From positions 124,001 to 188,000 of the forward strand of contig LJCV01000188.1 in the NCBI GenBank assembly GCA_001298575.1: a stretch of 64,000 bases of DNA, in the 5' to 3' direction. This document shows, in pieces, positions 43,497 to 51,605 of this stretch. Each line of letters begins with the position of its first letter. Within the stretch, counting starts at the first letter, position 1. Both the position numbers and the translations under genes were made by a program. Source of the stretch: Actinobacteria bacterium OK074 (lineage in GTDB: Bacteria; Actinomycetota; Actinomycetes; Streptomycetales; Streptomycetaceae). The notes under the pieces were generated by a model. That model did not search any database. It worked only from the letters and a program-made list of their open reading frames with translations, and was not told where the DNA came from.

Positions 43497-45494
43497 ATGA
43501 CTCAGGCACCGCAGCACACCGGCACCGGCTCCGCGCACGCGGACCACCTGCTGGAGATGTACCGCAGGATGCGCCGCATCCGGCGGTTCGAGGAACGGGC
43601 GTCCGAGCTGTACAAGGCGACCGAGATCCCCGGCTTCCTGCACCTGTCGATCGGCCAGGAGGCCAGCGCGGTCGGCGCCTGCTGGCCGCTCGGCGAGCGC
43701 GACGGCATCACCTCCACCCACCGCGGCCACGGCCACGTGCTGGCCAAGGGGCTGGACACGGCGTCGATGATGGCCGAACTGATGGGCAAGGACGCGGGCA
43801 CCAACCGCGGCCGCGGCGGCTCCATGCACATCGCCGACCCGAACCTGGGCATCTACGGCGCCAACGGCATCGTCGGCGCCGGACTGCCCATCGCCGCCGG
43901 GGTGGCCACCGCGGCCAAACTCCGGGCCGCGGGCGACGTGGTGGTGGCGTTCTTCGGGGACGGCGCCGTCGCCCAGGGCATGTTCCACGAGGCGGTCAAC
44001 CTGGCCGCCGTCTGGGACCTGCCCGTCGTCTTCCTCTGTGAGAACAACCACTACTCCGAGTTCTCGCCGGAGGCCGAACAGCACCGCGCCCCGCTCTCCG
44101 CCCGCGCCGCCGGATACGGCATCGGCTACGCGCACGTCGACGGCAACGACGTGCTCGCGGTCGTCGGCATGATGACCGACGTGGTCGAACGCCTGCGCCA
44201 GGGCGGCGGTCCCGTCCTCATCGAGGCCGAGACCTACCGCTGGCACGGCCACTACGAGGGCGACCCCGAGCGCTACCGCCCCGCCGAGGAGGTCGCCGCC
44301 GCCAAGGAGCGCGACCCGCTGCTCGTGGCCCGCAAACACCTCGCCGACGCCGGAGTCTCGGCCGCGGAGGCCGACGCCGTCGACGAGGAGATCGACAAGG
44401 AGATCGAGGCCGCCGTCGAGTGGGCCAGGAGCCTGCCCGCGCCCGCCCCCGAGACCCTGCACGACTTCGTCTCGGCCCCGCGGCTGACCGTCGCCGAACC
44501 CCCGCCGCTCCCGGCCGACGCCGAGATCTTCCGCTCCATGGACGCCGTCCGCCTCGCGCTGGAACACGAACTCACCGCGGATCCCTCGGTGTTCGTCGCC
44601 GGCATCGACGTCGGCGCCGGCGGCAACGTCTTCGGCCTCACCCGCGGCCTCGCCCAGGCGTTCCCCGGCCGGGTCCGGGACACCCCGATCAGCGAGAGCG
44701 CCATCGTCGGTACGGCGGTGGGGGCGGCGATGGCCGGGATGAAGCCGGTCGTCGAGATCATGTACATGGACTTCATCGGCGTCGCCTTCGACATGCTGCT
44801 CAACCAGGCCGCCAAGCTGCGTTTCATGACCGGCGGCCGGGCCTCGATGCCGCTGGTCGTGCGCACCCAGTTCGGCGCCGGACGCTCCTCGGGCAGCCAG
44901 CACTCGCAGAGCCTGGAGGCGCTGCTCGCGCACGTCCCCGGCCTCACCGTGGTCATGCCGTCCAGCCCGGCCGAGACCTACGGTCTGCTGCGCGCCGCCA
45001 TCCAGGACCCCAACCCGGTGGTCTTCGTCGAGAACCGGCTCCAGTACGGCCTCAAGGGGCCCCGCCCGGAACCCGGTTACGTGCTGCCGCTGGGCAGGGC
45101 GAAGGTCGTGCGGGAGGGCACCGACATCACCCTGGTGTCCTGGTCGCGGATGGTCCAGGACGCCGTGGCCGCCGCCGCGGCGCTCGCCGCCGAGGGGATC
45201 AGCGTGGAGGTGGTCGACCTGCGCACCATCTCGCCGCTGGACCGCGAGACGGTGCTGGCCTCGCTCGCCAAGACCAACCGCCTGGTCATCGCGCACGAGG
45301 CGGTGCGGGACTTCGGCGTCGGCGCCGAACTGGCCGCCCTCGCCGTCGACGAGGGCTTCTGGCACCTGGACGCCCCGGTCACCCGGGTGGCACCCCCGGC
45401 GGTGCCCGCCCCGTACGCGCCCTCGCTGGAACGGGCGTGGCTGCCGTCGCGGGATACGATCGCGGAGACGGTGCGGCGGATCGCGGCGGTCTGA
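43497..45494 (+). CDS. Fused alpha-beta E1 of a 2-oxoacid dehydrogenase
   Basis: A 665-aa protein. Residues about 1-330 are an E1-alpha: RRFEERASELYKA, HRGHGHVLAKG, and the ThDP motif FFGDGAVAQGMFHEAVN ending in ENNHYSEF. Residues about 340-665 are an E1-beta: RDTPISESAIVGTAVGAAMA, FGAGRSSGSQHSQSLE and VEVVDLRTISPLDRE. Normally these are two genes. E1 decarboxylates a 2-oxo acid and passes the acyl group to the lipoyl domain of an E2, but no E2 or E3 gene lies nearby. A branched-chain 2-oxo acid or acetoin-like substrate is possible. Confidence 0.88.
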   Translation: MTQAPQHTGTGSAHADHLLEMYRRMRRIRRFEERASELYKATEIPGFLHLSIGQEASAVGACWPLGERDGITSTHRGHGHVLAKGLDTASMMAELMGKDAGTNRGRGGSMHIADPNLGIYGANGIVGAGLPIAAGVATAAKLRAAGDVVVAFFGDGAVAQGMFHEAVNLAAVWDLPVVFLCENNHYSEFSPEAEQHRAPLSARAAGYGIGYAHVDGNDVLAVVGMMTDVVERLRQGGGPVLIEAETYRWHGHYEGDPERYRPAEEVAAAKERDPLLVARKHLADAGVSAAEADAVDEEIDKEIEAAVEWARSLPAPAPETLHDFVSAPRLTVAEPPPLPADAEIFRSMDAVRLALEHELTADPSVFVAGIDVGAGGNVFGLTRGLAQAFPGRVRDTPISESAIVGTAVGAAMAGMKPVVEIMYMDFIGVAFDMLLNQAAKLRFMTGGRASMPLVVRTQFGAGRSSGSQHSQSLEALLAHVPGLTVVMPSSPAETYGLLRAAIQDPNPVVFVENRLQYGLKGPRPEPGYVLPLGRAKVVREGTDITLVSWSRMVQDAVAAAAALAAEGISVEVVDLRTISPLDRETVLASLAKTNRLVIAHEAVRDFGVGAELAALAVDEGFWHLDAPVTRVAPPAVPAPYAPSLERAWLPSRDTIAETVRRIAAV

Positions 45495-45638
45495 GTCCGA
45501 GGGGGCCGGAGGGCTTCGGAGGACGCAGCGGAGACGGTGTGGGGCCGGCGCGGCAGGACCGCGTCGGCCCCACCCGCGTTCGGGGGAACCGGCGGCAGGG
45601 CGGTCCTCCCCGGCGACCGCGGGCACGCGCACGCATGA

Positions 45639-45677
45639 CGAAGGCCCCACCGCTCCCGTGGTGCGGTGGGGCCTTCG
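45639..45677. terminator. Bidirectional terminator
   Basis: CGAAGGCCCCACCGC (45639-45653) and its exact complement (45663-45677) form a 15-bp stem with a 9-base loop, between the convergent E1 and cyclase-family genes. Confidence 0.85.
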
Positions 45678-45749
45678 CCATGCCTTCGGGCGGCTGCCGC
45701 CCTCGGCAGCCGGTCGTCCGTCCGTCGGCGTCCGTCAGGTGAGCGTCCG

Positions 45750-46796
45750 TCAGACGGTCGCGACCGGGGTCAGCGGGCTGCCCTGGGTGCCGGGGAGGTT
45801 CAGCGGCGGAGCCGTGAGCAGGAACCGGCTGCGGTTGTGCTCGCGCAGCCAGGCCGCCAGCTTCTCCGTGTACCACAGCTCGCCGAGCGGGACGCCCAGC
45901 TTGAACAGGCACAGGTGGTGGATCGGCAGCAGCGTGTGCGGGCCCTCGGGCTGCGGGCCGCCCACGCCCTCGACGGCGTAGTTGTCCGCCACCAGGGCCG
46001 AGATCTGCGACTCGGCGATCCAGTCCAGGAGCGCCGGGTCCTGGGCGTCCAGGTAGGACGCCGTCTGGTGGATGGCCACCGGGTCGGGGTTCTTGCCCCA
46101 CTCCAGGAGCTTGGTGGCGAAGCCGGTGTGCAGCAGGAGGATGTCGCCGGGCTCCACGACGACGTTGTCCGCCGCCATGATCTCCTTCAGCTTCTCCAGG
46201 TTGACCGCCTGGTGACCGGTGCCCAGGTGGTGGGCGAGGTCGACCAGGACGCCACGGCCCTGGACGCCGTGCTCGGCCATCTTCTCCAGGCCGAGGTGAC
46301 GGGCGAAGCCGATGCTCCCGCTGCCGTCGCCCTTGGCGTCGTCCGCCGGACCGACGATGTCGGTGTCGGCGCGGAAGCCGTTGTAGTAGACCGCCTCGGC
46401 GACGCCGTCGCCGTCGGCGTCGAACTCCGCGCCCTGGTGGGCGAGGGCGTCCCACTGGGTGGAGTACTGCAGCCAGAGGGTGACCACGTCGTCCGACCAC
46501 ACGTCGATCAGGTCGGGCGAGAAGTGCTCGCTCGCCTTGATGTTGTAGAAGACGTCCTGCTTGTGCTGGAGGTCCTCGGTGGGCCGCAGGATCGGCGGGT
46601 ACCGCCGTTGGTTGAGCGAGGTGCCGCCGGGGTAGTCCAGCGGCAGACTCAGGCTGAAGCTGATCCCGTGCTCGACCTCCCGCACACCCTGGAGGACCTT
46701 CTCCTGGGTGAGCAGGTTGATCCGCCCGAGTTCGTCCTCGTCACCCCAGTCGCCCCAGGTCGAACCATCCGGACGCTGCTTCCAACGCTTCGTCAC
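45750..46796 (-). CDS. Cyclase-family hydrolase
   Basis: A 348-aa protein of the cyclase/kynurenine-formamidase-like family. The usual metal motif HxGTHxD appears as YSTQWDALAHQG, as in the longer group of this family, with GVLVDLAHHLG and the C-terminal LPIHHLCLFKLGVPLGEL. Members hydrolyse amides or lactones or open rings. The GTG at 46796 has AGGAG five bases upstream; GTG 46802 is too close to that site. A promoter TTGACC-N17-TAGCAT overlaps a regulon box upstream. In this cluster, opening of a lactone made by the Baeyer-Villiger enzyme is a reasonable inference. Confidence 0.82.
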   Translation of the reverse strand: MTKRWKQRPDGSTWGDWGDEDELGRINLLTQEKVLQGVREVEHGISFSLSLPLDYPGGTSLNQRRYPPILRPTEDLQHKQDVFYNIKASEHFSPDLIDVWSDDVVTLWLQYSTQWDALAHQGAEFDADGDGVAEAVYYNGFRADTDIVGPADDAKGDGSGSIGFARHLGLEKMAEHGVQGRGVLVDLAHHLGTGHQAVNLEKLKEIMAADNVVVEPGDILLLHTGFATKLLEWGKNPDPVAIHQTASYLDAQDPALLDWIAESQISALVADNYAVEGVGGPQPEGPHTLLPIHHLCLFKLGVPLGELWYTEKLAAWLREHNRSRFLLTAPPLNLPGTQGSPLTPVATV

Positions 46797-46842
46797 GATC
46801 ACTCCTCACTTCGGCCGGCCGTCCCCGTCGACAGCCGTCCGC

Positions 46843-46871
46843 ATGCTATTGAGATTGTACCGGTCGGTCAA
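46843..46871 (-). promoter_or_regulatory. Promoter with overlapping regulon box 3
   Basis: On the minus strand TTGACC (46866-46871), 17 bases and TAGCAT (46843-46848) form a good promoter for the cyclase-family gene. Box TGTACCGGTCGGTCAA (46856-46871) covers the -35 and spacer, so a bound repressor would block it. Confidence 0.65.
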
Positions 46872-46999
46872 CAAATCTGTCGTGAGCGACTGCCACCACC
46901 CTCTCCCTTTATCTCCCGAACGGCAATAGACTCACCGGTCGAAACATATGGTGGTGCTGTGTCCTTGAAGTTCAGCACCGGCCGACCTGGGAGAGAAAA

Positions 47000-47398
47000 A
47001 TGAGCGAATCCACACCGGCGTGGGTCGTGGCGGGTGTGCGCGCCGTGATCGGGGCGCACACACAGGCGCAGGACGAGGGCCGTACCGACGACATCGTCGC
47101 CCTGTACGAGTCCGAAGCGGTCCTCGAACTGCCGGGCACCGACCCGGTCACGGGCCACGACGCGATCCGTGCGACGTTCAAGGGCTGGGCGCCGACACAG
47201 CCGCAGCAGCACCTGGTGACCAACACCGCCGTCACCGCCACGTCCGAGGACGGGGCGACGGCCGTGAGCGACGTCGTCTTCTTCCAGCGCGTCGGGGCCG
47301 CCTGGGCCCCGCTGGTCGTCGGACGGTACGAGGACACCTTCCGCCACGCGAACGGCGCCTGGCTGTTCCAGCGGCGTGTCACGACGTTCCAGACCTGA
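47000..47398 (+). CDS. NTF2-like (SnoaL/ketosteroid-isomerase fold) protein A
   Basis: A 132-aa single-domain protein with the pattern of the SgcJ/EcaC and SnoaL families: GAHTQAQDEGRTDDIVALYE, GHDAIRATFKGW and a final strand WLFQRRVTTFQT. The fold supports isomerases, cyclases, dehydratases and ring-opening enzymes. The ATG at 47000 follows GGGAGAG. It is paralogous to the next gene, and divergent from the cyclase-family hydrolase across a regulon box. The catalytic residues are not obvious. Confidence 0.8.
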   Translation: MSESTPAWVVAGVRAVIGAHTQAQDEGRTDDIVALYESEAVLELPGTDPVTGHDAIRATFKGWAPTQPQQHLVTNTAVTATSEDGATAVSDVVFFQRVGAAWAPLVVGRYEDTFRHANGAWLFQRRVTTFQT

Positions 47399-47489
47399 TC
47401 CGGGCCGTCTTCGGTCGGGCACTTCTCCGGCACCGCACCTCCGATCCATTTCTGATCCATCCTCTTGACCCCCCTGGGAGCGAAGACAG

Positions 47490-47885
47490 ATGACCGTTAC
47501 CGCCGAAGCCGCTCTGGCCGGTGTACAGACCGCCATTGCCGCCTACGCCCACGCGATCGACGCCGGCCGTACCGAGGTGATTCCCGAACTCTTCACCGAG
47601 GACGGCGTCGCCGAGATCACCGGGCAGGGCACGTTCGAGGGCCGGGAGGCGATCGGCAAGGCGTACGGGGCGTTCGTCCCGCAGGCGCCGCAGCTCCACA
47701 TGGTCGGCAACACCCTCCTGACCTCGCCTCCCGGTGAGGAGGTGACGGCCAGCAGCAGCCTGGTGTTCTTCGCCCGCGGCGAGGAGGGCTGGTCCGTCCA
47801 GCTGGTCGGGAGCTACGAGGACACGCTGGTCCTGCAGAAGGACGGCAGCTGGAAGTTCAGCAAGCGGATCACGACCTTCAAGTAG
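47490..47885 (+). CDS. NTF2-like (SnoaL/ketosteroid-isomerase fold) protein B
   Basis: A 131-aa paralog of the preceding gene: AIAAYAHAIDAGRTEVIPEL, FEGREAIGKAYGAF and the same C-terminal FSKRITTFK. ATG 47490 follows GGGAG. The two genes lie 91 bp apart in one orientation and may form a heteromer or act on successive intermediates. A strong hairpin follows. Possible roles are double-bond isomerisation or dehydration of a cyclic ketone; this is inference from the fold only. Confidence 0.8.
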   Translation: MTVTAEAALAGVQTAIAAYAHAIDAGRTEVIPELFTEDGVAEITGQGTFEGREAIGKAYGAFVPQAPQLHMVGNTLLTSPPGEEVTASSSLVFFARGEEGWSVQLVGSYEDTLVLQKDGSWKFSKRITTFK

Positions 47886-47927
47886 GCGTCCCGCCCGCCG
47901 GGTCGACACCCGCGGGAGCGACCGGTC

Positions 47928-47970
47928 GGCCGCCCGTGCCACCCCTCCCTGGAGGGCGGCACGGGCGGCC
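47928..47970. terminator. Bidirectional terminator
   Basis: GGCCGCCCGTGCC (47928-47940) pairs with GGCACGGGCGGCC (47958-47970); the loop contains a further CCTCC/GGAGG pair. It lies between the convergent NTF2-like and monooxygenase genes. Confidence 0.8.
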
Positions 47971-47994
47971 GAGTCCGTTGGGGCCTCAGAGCCC

Positions 47995-49632
47995 TCAGCC
48001 GGTGGTGGTCTCCGCCTTGGTGAAGACGAACGTCGGGTAGCCGGCCTGCTTCACGGCGGCGACCGCCTCCATGAGCGCCCACCGGCCCGCCGGGTTCAGC
48101 AGCTGCTTGACCGGCTTGCCGGGGATGTTGCCGCCGTAGAAGTAGCTGCTCTCCAGGAAGGAGGACATCTTGCTGTTGTTGACGCCGTCCGTCCATTCCT
48201 CCTCGGCGGCCTCGGTCACCTCGACGACGTCGTAACCGTTCTCGCGCGCGTGGACGATGGTGTCGATGACGAGATCCACCTGGTCACCGGCGTAGCGCGG
48301 GTTGTTGCCGGTCGCGCCGTGCGGGCCGCCGGGGAAGAAGAAGTTGGGGAAGCCGGCCGTCGCGACACCCAGGTAGGTGCGCGGGCCGTCCGCCCAGTAC
48401 TCCTTCAGCGGCAGGCCCTGACGGCCCTGCACACCAAGGCGGTTGAGGGCGCCGGTGCCGAAGTCGTAGCCGGTCGCCCAGATGATGATGTCGTACTCCT
48501 CGACACCTTCGGCGGTTTCGATGCCGTCCTCGGTGATGCGGGTGATCGGCGTCGTGTTGATGTCGACGAGCGAGACGTTCGGCTTGTTGTACGTCTCGTA
48601 GTAGCCGGTGCCGAAGGGGGGCCGACGGCCGCCGTAGCCATGGGCCTTGGGGATCAGCTTCTCGGCCGTCTCCGGGTCCTTGACGATGCTGCGGATCTTG
48701 TCGGCCATGAACGCGCACCACTCCGCGTTCACGGTCTCGTTCGACAGCATGTCCATGTAGTGCTCGGTCAGCTTGGTGAAGCCCGGGCCGTTCCAGCGCG
48801 CCTCGTAGAACGCCTGCCGTTCCTCCGGGCTGTCGTCGAGGCCGGAGCGCATGGTGATCTGGTGCAGGAACCCGCTCGGCGAGGTGTTCAGCGTGTCGCG
48901 GATGGACTCGAAGTTCGCCTTGATCTCCGCCTGCTCCTCGGGCGTGATCGGCCCGTTGTTGAGCGGGGTGAGCCAGTCGGCGTCCTTCTGGTAGACCGTC
49001 AGCTGGGCCACGTCGTCCGCGATTGCGGCGATGATCTGCACACCGCTGGAGCCGGTGCCGATCTGGGCCACCCGCTTGCCGGTGAAGTCGATGGGCGTCT
49101 TCGGCCAGCGGGAGGTGTGGTGCTGCTCGCCGCGGAAGTCGTCGCGCCCGGGGATGCCCGGGATGAACGGCACCGAGAGGTTGCCGGTCGCGGCGACGAC
49201 GTAACGGGCCCGGATCTCGGTGCCGTCGCTGCTGCGCACGGTCCAGGTCCCGGAGGGCTCGTCGAAGACGGCCGAGGTCACCTTGACGCCGGTGAGGATG
49301 TCACGCCGCAGGTCGAAGCGGTCGACGACGTGGTTGAAGTAGCGCTCGATCTCGGGCTGGCCGGCGAACCGCTCCGACCACTCCCACTCCTCCCACAGCT
49401 CCTTGGAGAAGAGATAGCCGTAGGTGTAGCTCTCGGAGTCGAAGCGGGCCTGGGGGTAGCGGTTCCAGTACCAGACGCCGCCGACACCGGTACCCGCCTC
49501 GACCAGCCGCGCGGAGAAGCCCTCCTCGCGTGCCCGGTACAGCTGGTAGATGCCGGTGACACCGGCCCCGATGACCAGCACGTCGACCTGGTCCGCCGGG
49601 CTCGTCTCCGGGGTCTTCGTCGCTTCGCTCAT
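47995..49632 (-). CDS. Baeyer-Villiger monooxygenase (type I, FAD/NADPH)
   Basis: A 545-aa flavoprotein. It has two dinucleotide folds (VIGAGVTGIYQLYRA near residue 20 and AQIGTGSSGVQIIAA near residue 190) around the BVMO fingerprint FRGEQHHTSRWPKTPIDF (FxGxxxHxxxWP). Also seen: GVGGVWYWNRYPQARFDSES, typical of cyclohexanone/cyclopentadecanone-type enzymes. It inserts oxygen next to a ketone to give an ester or lactone. ATG 49632 has GGAGGG upstream. A diverged regulon box lies at 49688-49703. In the pathway it would act on a ketone produced by one of the dehydrogenases. Confidence 0.93.
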   Translation of the reverse strand: MSEATKTPETSPADQVDVLVIGAGVTGIYQLYRAREEGFSARLVEAGTGVGGVWYWNRYPQARFDSESYTYGYLFSKELWEEWEWSERFAGQPEIERYFNHVVDRFDLRRDILTGVKVTSAVFDEPSGTWTVRSSDGTEIRARYVVAATGNLSVPFIPGIPGRDDFRGEQHHTSRWPKTPIDFTGKRVAQIGTGSSGVQIIAAIADDVAQLTVYQKDADWLTPLNNGPITPEEQAEIKANFESIRDTLNTSPSGFLHQITMRSGLDDSPEERQAFYEARWNGPGFTKLTEHYMDMLSNETVNAEWCAFMADKIRSIVKDPETAEKLIPKAHGYGGRRPPFGTGYYETYNKPNVSLVDINTTPITRITEDGIETAEGVEEYDIIIWATGYDFGTGALNRLGVQGRQGLPLKEYWADGPRTYLGVATAGFPNFFFPGGPHGATGNNPRYAGDQVDLVIDTIVHARENGYDVVEVTEAAEEEWTDGVNNSKMSSFLESSYFYGGNIPGKPVKQLLNPAGRWALMEAVAAVKQAGYPTFVFTKAETTTG

Positions 49633-49687
49633 CTGCCCTCCAAGGTGACAGGGGCCGTTGCTTGCGCGTGAGCCTCAGTTTGATTTT

Positions 49688-49703
49688 TCGACCGGTCGAT
49701 CGA
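49688..49703. promoter_or_regulatory. Diverged regulon box 4 upstream of the BVMO gene
   Basis: TCGACCGGTCGATCGA keeps the ACC-N4-G(A)TC core of the cluster boxes but departs at the outer bases. It is 56 bp upstream of the BVMO ATG in an AT-rich patch. Confidence 0.45.
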
Positions 49704-49855
49704 ATTTTCAGCCCGAGCGTAGATGAGGGCAGGGGCCCGATCAATGGCCGGGGCCGCGGAAGCGGTGGGATCGTGAGTGGTGGCGGCCGTTCGGGTGCGA
49801 CCGGAGGTGCGGCCGGGGAACGGGAAGTGTGCGGCAAGCCGCGCCGCCGTCAGCA

Positions 49856-49884
49856 TTGATTGTACCGACCGTCTGATCTAACTT
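49856..49884 (+). promoter_or_regulatory. Promoter with regulon box 5 (CMD-like gene)
   Basis: TTGATT (49856-49861), 17 bases and TAACTT (49879-49884). The spacer holds TGTACCGACCGTCTGATCTA (49861-49880), a box with an extra half-site. The first 16 bases TTGATTGTACCGACCG are identical to those at 51479. Confidence 0.65.
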
Positions 49885-49927
49885 TCGAGCAGGCAATTCA
49901 CGCAATGATGCACATCGGGAGTCAGTC

Positions 49928-50365
49928 ATGCCCAAGGACATCCAGGGATCCGACGCCGAGACCGGCGGCACGCCGGCCGATCAGGCTCCCGACGGACCCG
50001 TGGACCTGCGCGCCGCCGGCTGGAAGGCGATGCGCGCGGCGCTGCCCGGAGTGTTCCCCGAGGGCGACCTCGACCTGCGGGACGGCAAGCTCGGCGAGGA
50101 TCTCGTCGACATCGGGCTGACCAGCGTCTGGGGCGCGCTCTGGGGCCGTGAGGGGCTCTCCCCGCGCGACCGCAGCCTGGTCACGCTGAGTATCCTGATC
50201 GCCCTCGGCGCCGAGACCGAACTCAGGACCCACGTCCGGATCGGCCTGACCAACGGCCTCACCAGGGACGAGATCGCCGAGGTCATCTACCACGCCGGCG
50301 GCTACGCCGGTTTCCCCCGCGCCACCGCGGCCCGGACCGTCGCCCGCGAGGTGCTGGGCGAGTAG
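49928..50365 (+). CDS. Carboxymuconolactone decarboxylase-family protein
   Basis: A 145-aa protein. The CMD pattern is clear: SPRDRSLVTLSILIALGAET, LRTHVRIGLTNGLTRDEIAE and VIYHAGGYAGFPRATAARTV. True gamma-CMD decarboxylates a lactone in the protocatechuate pathway; many relatives have other or unknown activities. There are no other protocatechuate-branch genes here, so a different lactone or keto acid is more likely. The first 30 residues are polar and variable. It follows its own promoter and regulon box. Confidence 0.85.
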   Translation: MPKDIQGSDAETGGTPADQAPDGPVDLRAAGWKAMRAALPGVFPEGDLDLRDGKLGEDLVDIGLTSVWGALWGREGLSPRDRSLVTLSILIALGAETELRTHVRIGLTNGLTRDEIAEVIYHAGGYAGFPRATAARTVAREVLGE

Positions 50366-50605
50366 CCCGCCGCACCCCTGCGGGTCCGGATCCGCCCCGA
50401 TCCGGCGCCGCCGTGCGGCCACCGCTGACCGGCGGCAGACACTTCGCTGACGTCTTTCTGACACGGGCGTCCATCGGCCCCGGAGCGTGGATCCTTCTTG
50501 ATACAGGGAGTCCTCGCAGTCCGGCGCCGGCATGGCAGCAAGCGCCCGTGCGCACCTGCACGACCGACAGACACCCCCTGGTTCACGAACAGCAAGGAGC
50601 CCGCA

Positions 50606-51346
50606 ATGTCGCTTCAAGGAAAGGTCGCGGTCGTCACCGGCGGCGCCCGCGGTATCGGAGAGGGCATCGCGACGGTGCTCGCGGCCAAAGGCGCCGCGGT
50701 CGCGGTCTGGGACCTGAACCTGGAGGGCGCGGAGAAGACCGTCGCCACCATCCAGGAGGCCGGCGGCACCGCCGTCGCCGTGGGCGGCGACGCCGCCGAG
50801 GCGGGTGCGGTCGCCGAGGCCGTGGCCCGCACCCACGAGGCGCTCGGCCCCGTCTCGATCCTCGTCAACAACGCGGGGATCACCGGCTACGAGCCCTTCA
50901 CGACCCTTACCGAGGACTCCTGGGACCGGATGATCCGGATCAACCTCAAGGGCCCGTTCCTGGTCACCCAGGCGATCGTGCCCGACATGCTGGAGGCGGG
51001 CTGGGGCCGGATCGTCAACATCTCCTCGTCGTCGGCGCAGACCGGGGCGCCCGCCATGGCCCACTACGCGTCGTCCAAGGGCGGTGTCATCGGTCTCACC
51101 CGGGCCCTGGCCTTCGAGTACATCGACAAGGGGATCACCGTCAACCACGTGCCGCCGGGGTTCATCGACACCCCGCTGGTACGGCAGGGCCCCGTCGACG
51201 TGGACGCGGTCGCGGCCGTGGCGCCGATGAAGCGGGCCGGACTTCCGGTGGACATCGCCCACGCGGTCGCCTACCTCGCCTCCGAGGAGGCGTCCTACGT
51301 CACCGGCCAGACGCTCAGCGTGAACGGTGGCCGCTACTTCCTGTGA
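50606..51346 (+). CDS. Short-chain dehydrogenase/reductase (FabG-like)
   Basis: A 246-aa classical SDR: TGGARGIGEGIA, NNAGITGYEP, NISSSSAQTG (Ser), YASSKGGVIGLTRALA (Tyr/Lys) and YVTGQTLSVNGGRYFL at the end. The Pro-Gly loop is HVPPGFIDTPLV. ATG 50606 follows AAGGAG. It is separated by 240 bp from the CMD-like gene, a gap in which I see no further gene. It oxidises a hydroxyl to a ketone or the reverse in the cluster. Confidence 0.9.
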   Translation: MSLQGKVAVVTGGARGIGEGIATVLAAKGAAVAVWDLNLEGAEKTVATIQEAGGTAVAVGGDAAEAGAVAEAVARTHEALGPVSILVNNAGITGYEPFTTLTEDSWDRMIRINLKGPFLVTQAIVPDMLEAGWGRIVNISSSSAQTGAPAMAHYASSKGGVIGLTRALAFEYIDKGITVNHVPPGFIDTPLVRQGPVDVDAVAAVAPMKRAGLPVDIAHAVAYLASEEASYVTGQTLSVNGGRYFL

Positions 51347-51402
51347 GCGCCTTCCGGGGGAGCGGGCCCGTGGCGACGGCCGGGGGCCCGCACCCGGTGG
51401 TG

Positions 51403-51468
51403 GAAAAAGGGCACATGGCCGTATGCGGCGGAAATTCCGCCGGCCGAGTCGGAGTGCGGCCCTTTTTC
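51403..51468 (+). terminator. Nested hairpin terminator with T-run
   Basis: GAAAAAGGGC (51403-51412) pairs with GCCCTTTTTC (51459-51468), enclosing an inner palindrome CGGCGGAAATTCCGCCG (51426-51442). It ends the SDR transcript immediately before the ferredoxin-reductase promoter. Confidence 0.55.
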
Positions 51469-51478
51469 GGGCACCGGA

Positions 51479-51507
51479 TTGATTGTACCGACCGCTAGGT
51501 CTATTTT
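51479..51507 (+). promoter_or_regulatory. Promoter with regulon box 6 (P450 redox operon)
   Basis: TTGATT (51479-51484), 17 bases and TATTTT (51502-51507). The spacer holds TGTACCGACCGCTAGGTCTA (51484-51503). This would control the leader peptide, ferredoxin reductase, ferredoxin, P450 and SDR genes. Confidence 0.7.
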
Positions 51508-51551
51508 TCATTTGACGGAAAGACCCACGAGCGCCCCGCATGGAGCCGCAC

Positions 51552-51605
51552 ATGAACATCGACGACCGCCCCCGGGGCACCCACGCCCGCGGAGTGTCCG
51601 CATGA
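51552..51605 (+). CDS. Putative 17-codon leader ORF before ferredoxin reductase
   Basis: MNIDDRPRGTHARGVSA, started by an ATG with GGAG six bases upstream. Its stop overlaps the reductase start as ATGA, so ribosomes could be handed on. An in-frame ATG at 51540 would give 21 residues but lacks a ribosome site. No similarity recognised; it may only serve translational coupling. Confidence 0.35.
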   Translation: MNIDDRPRGTHARGVSA

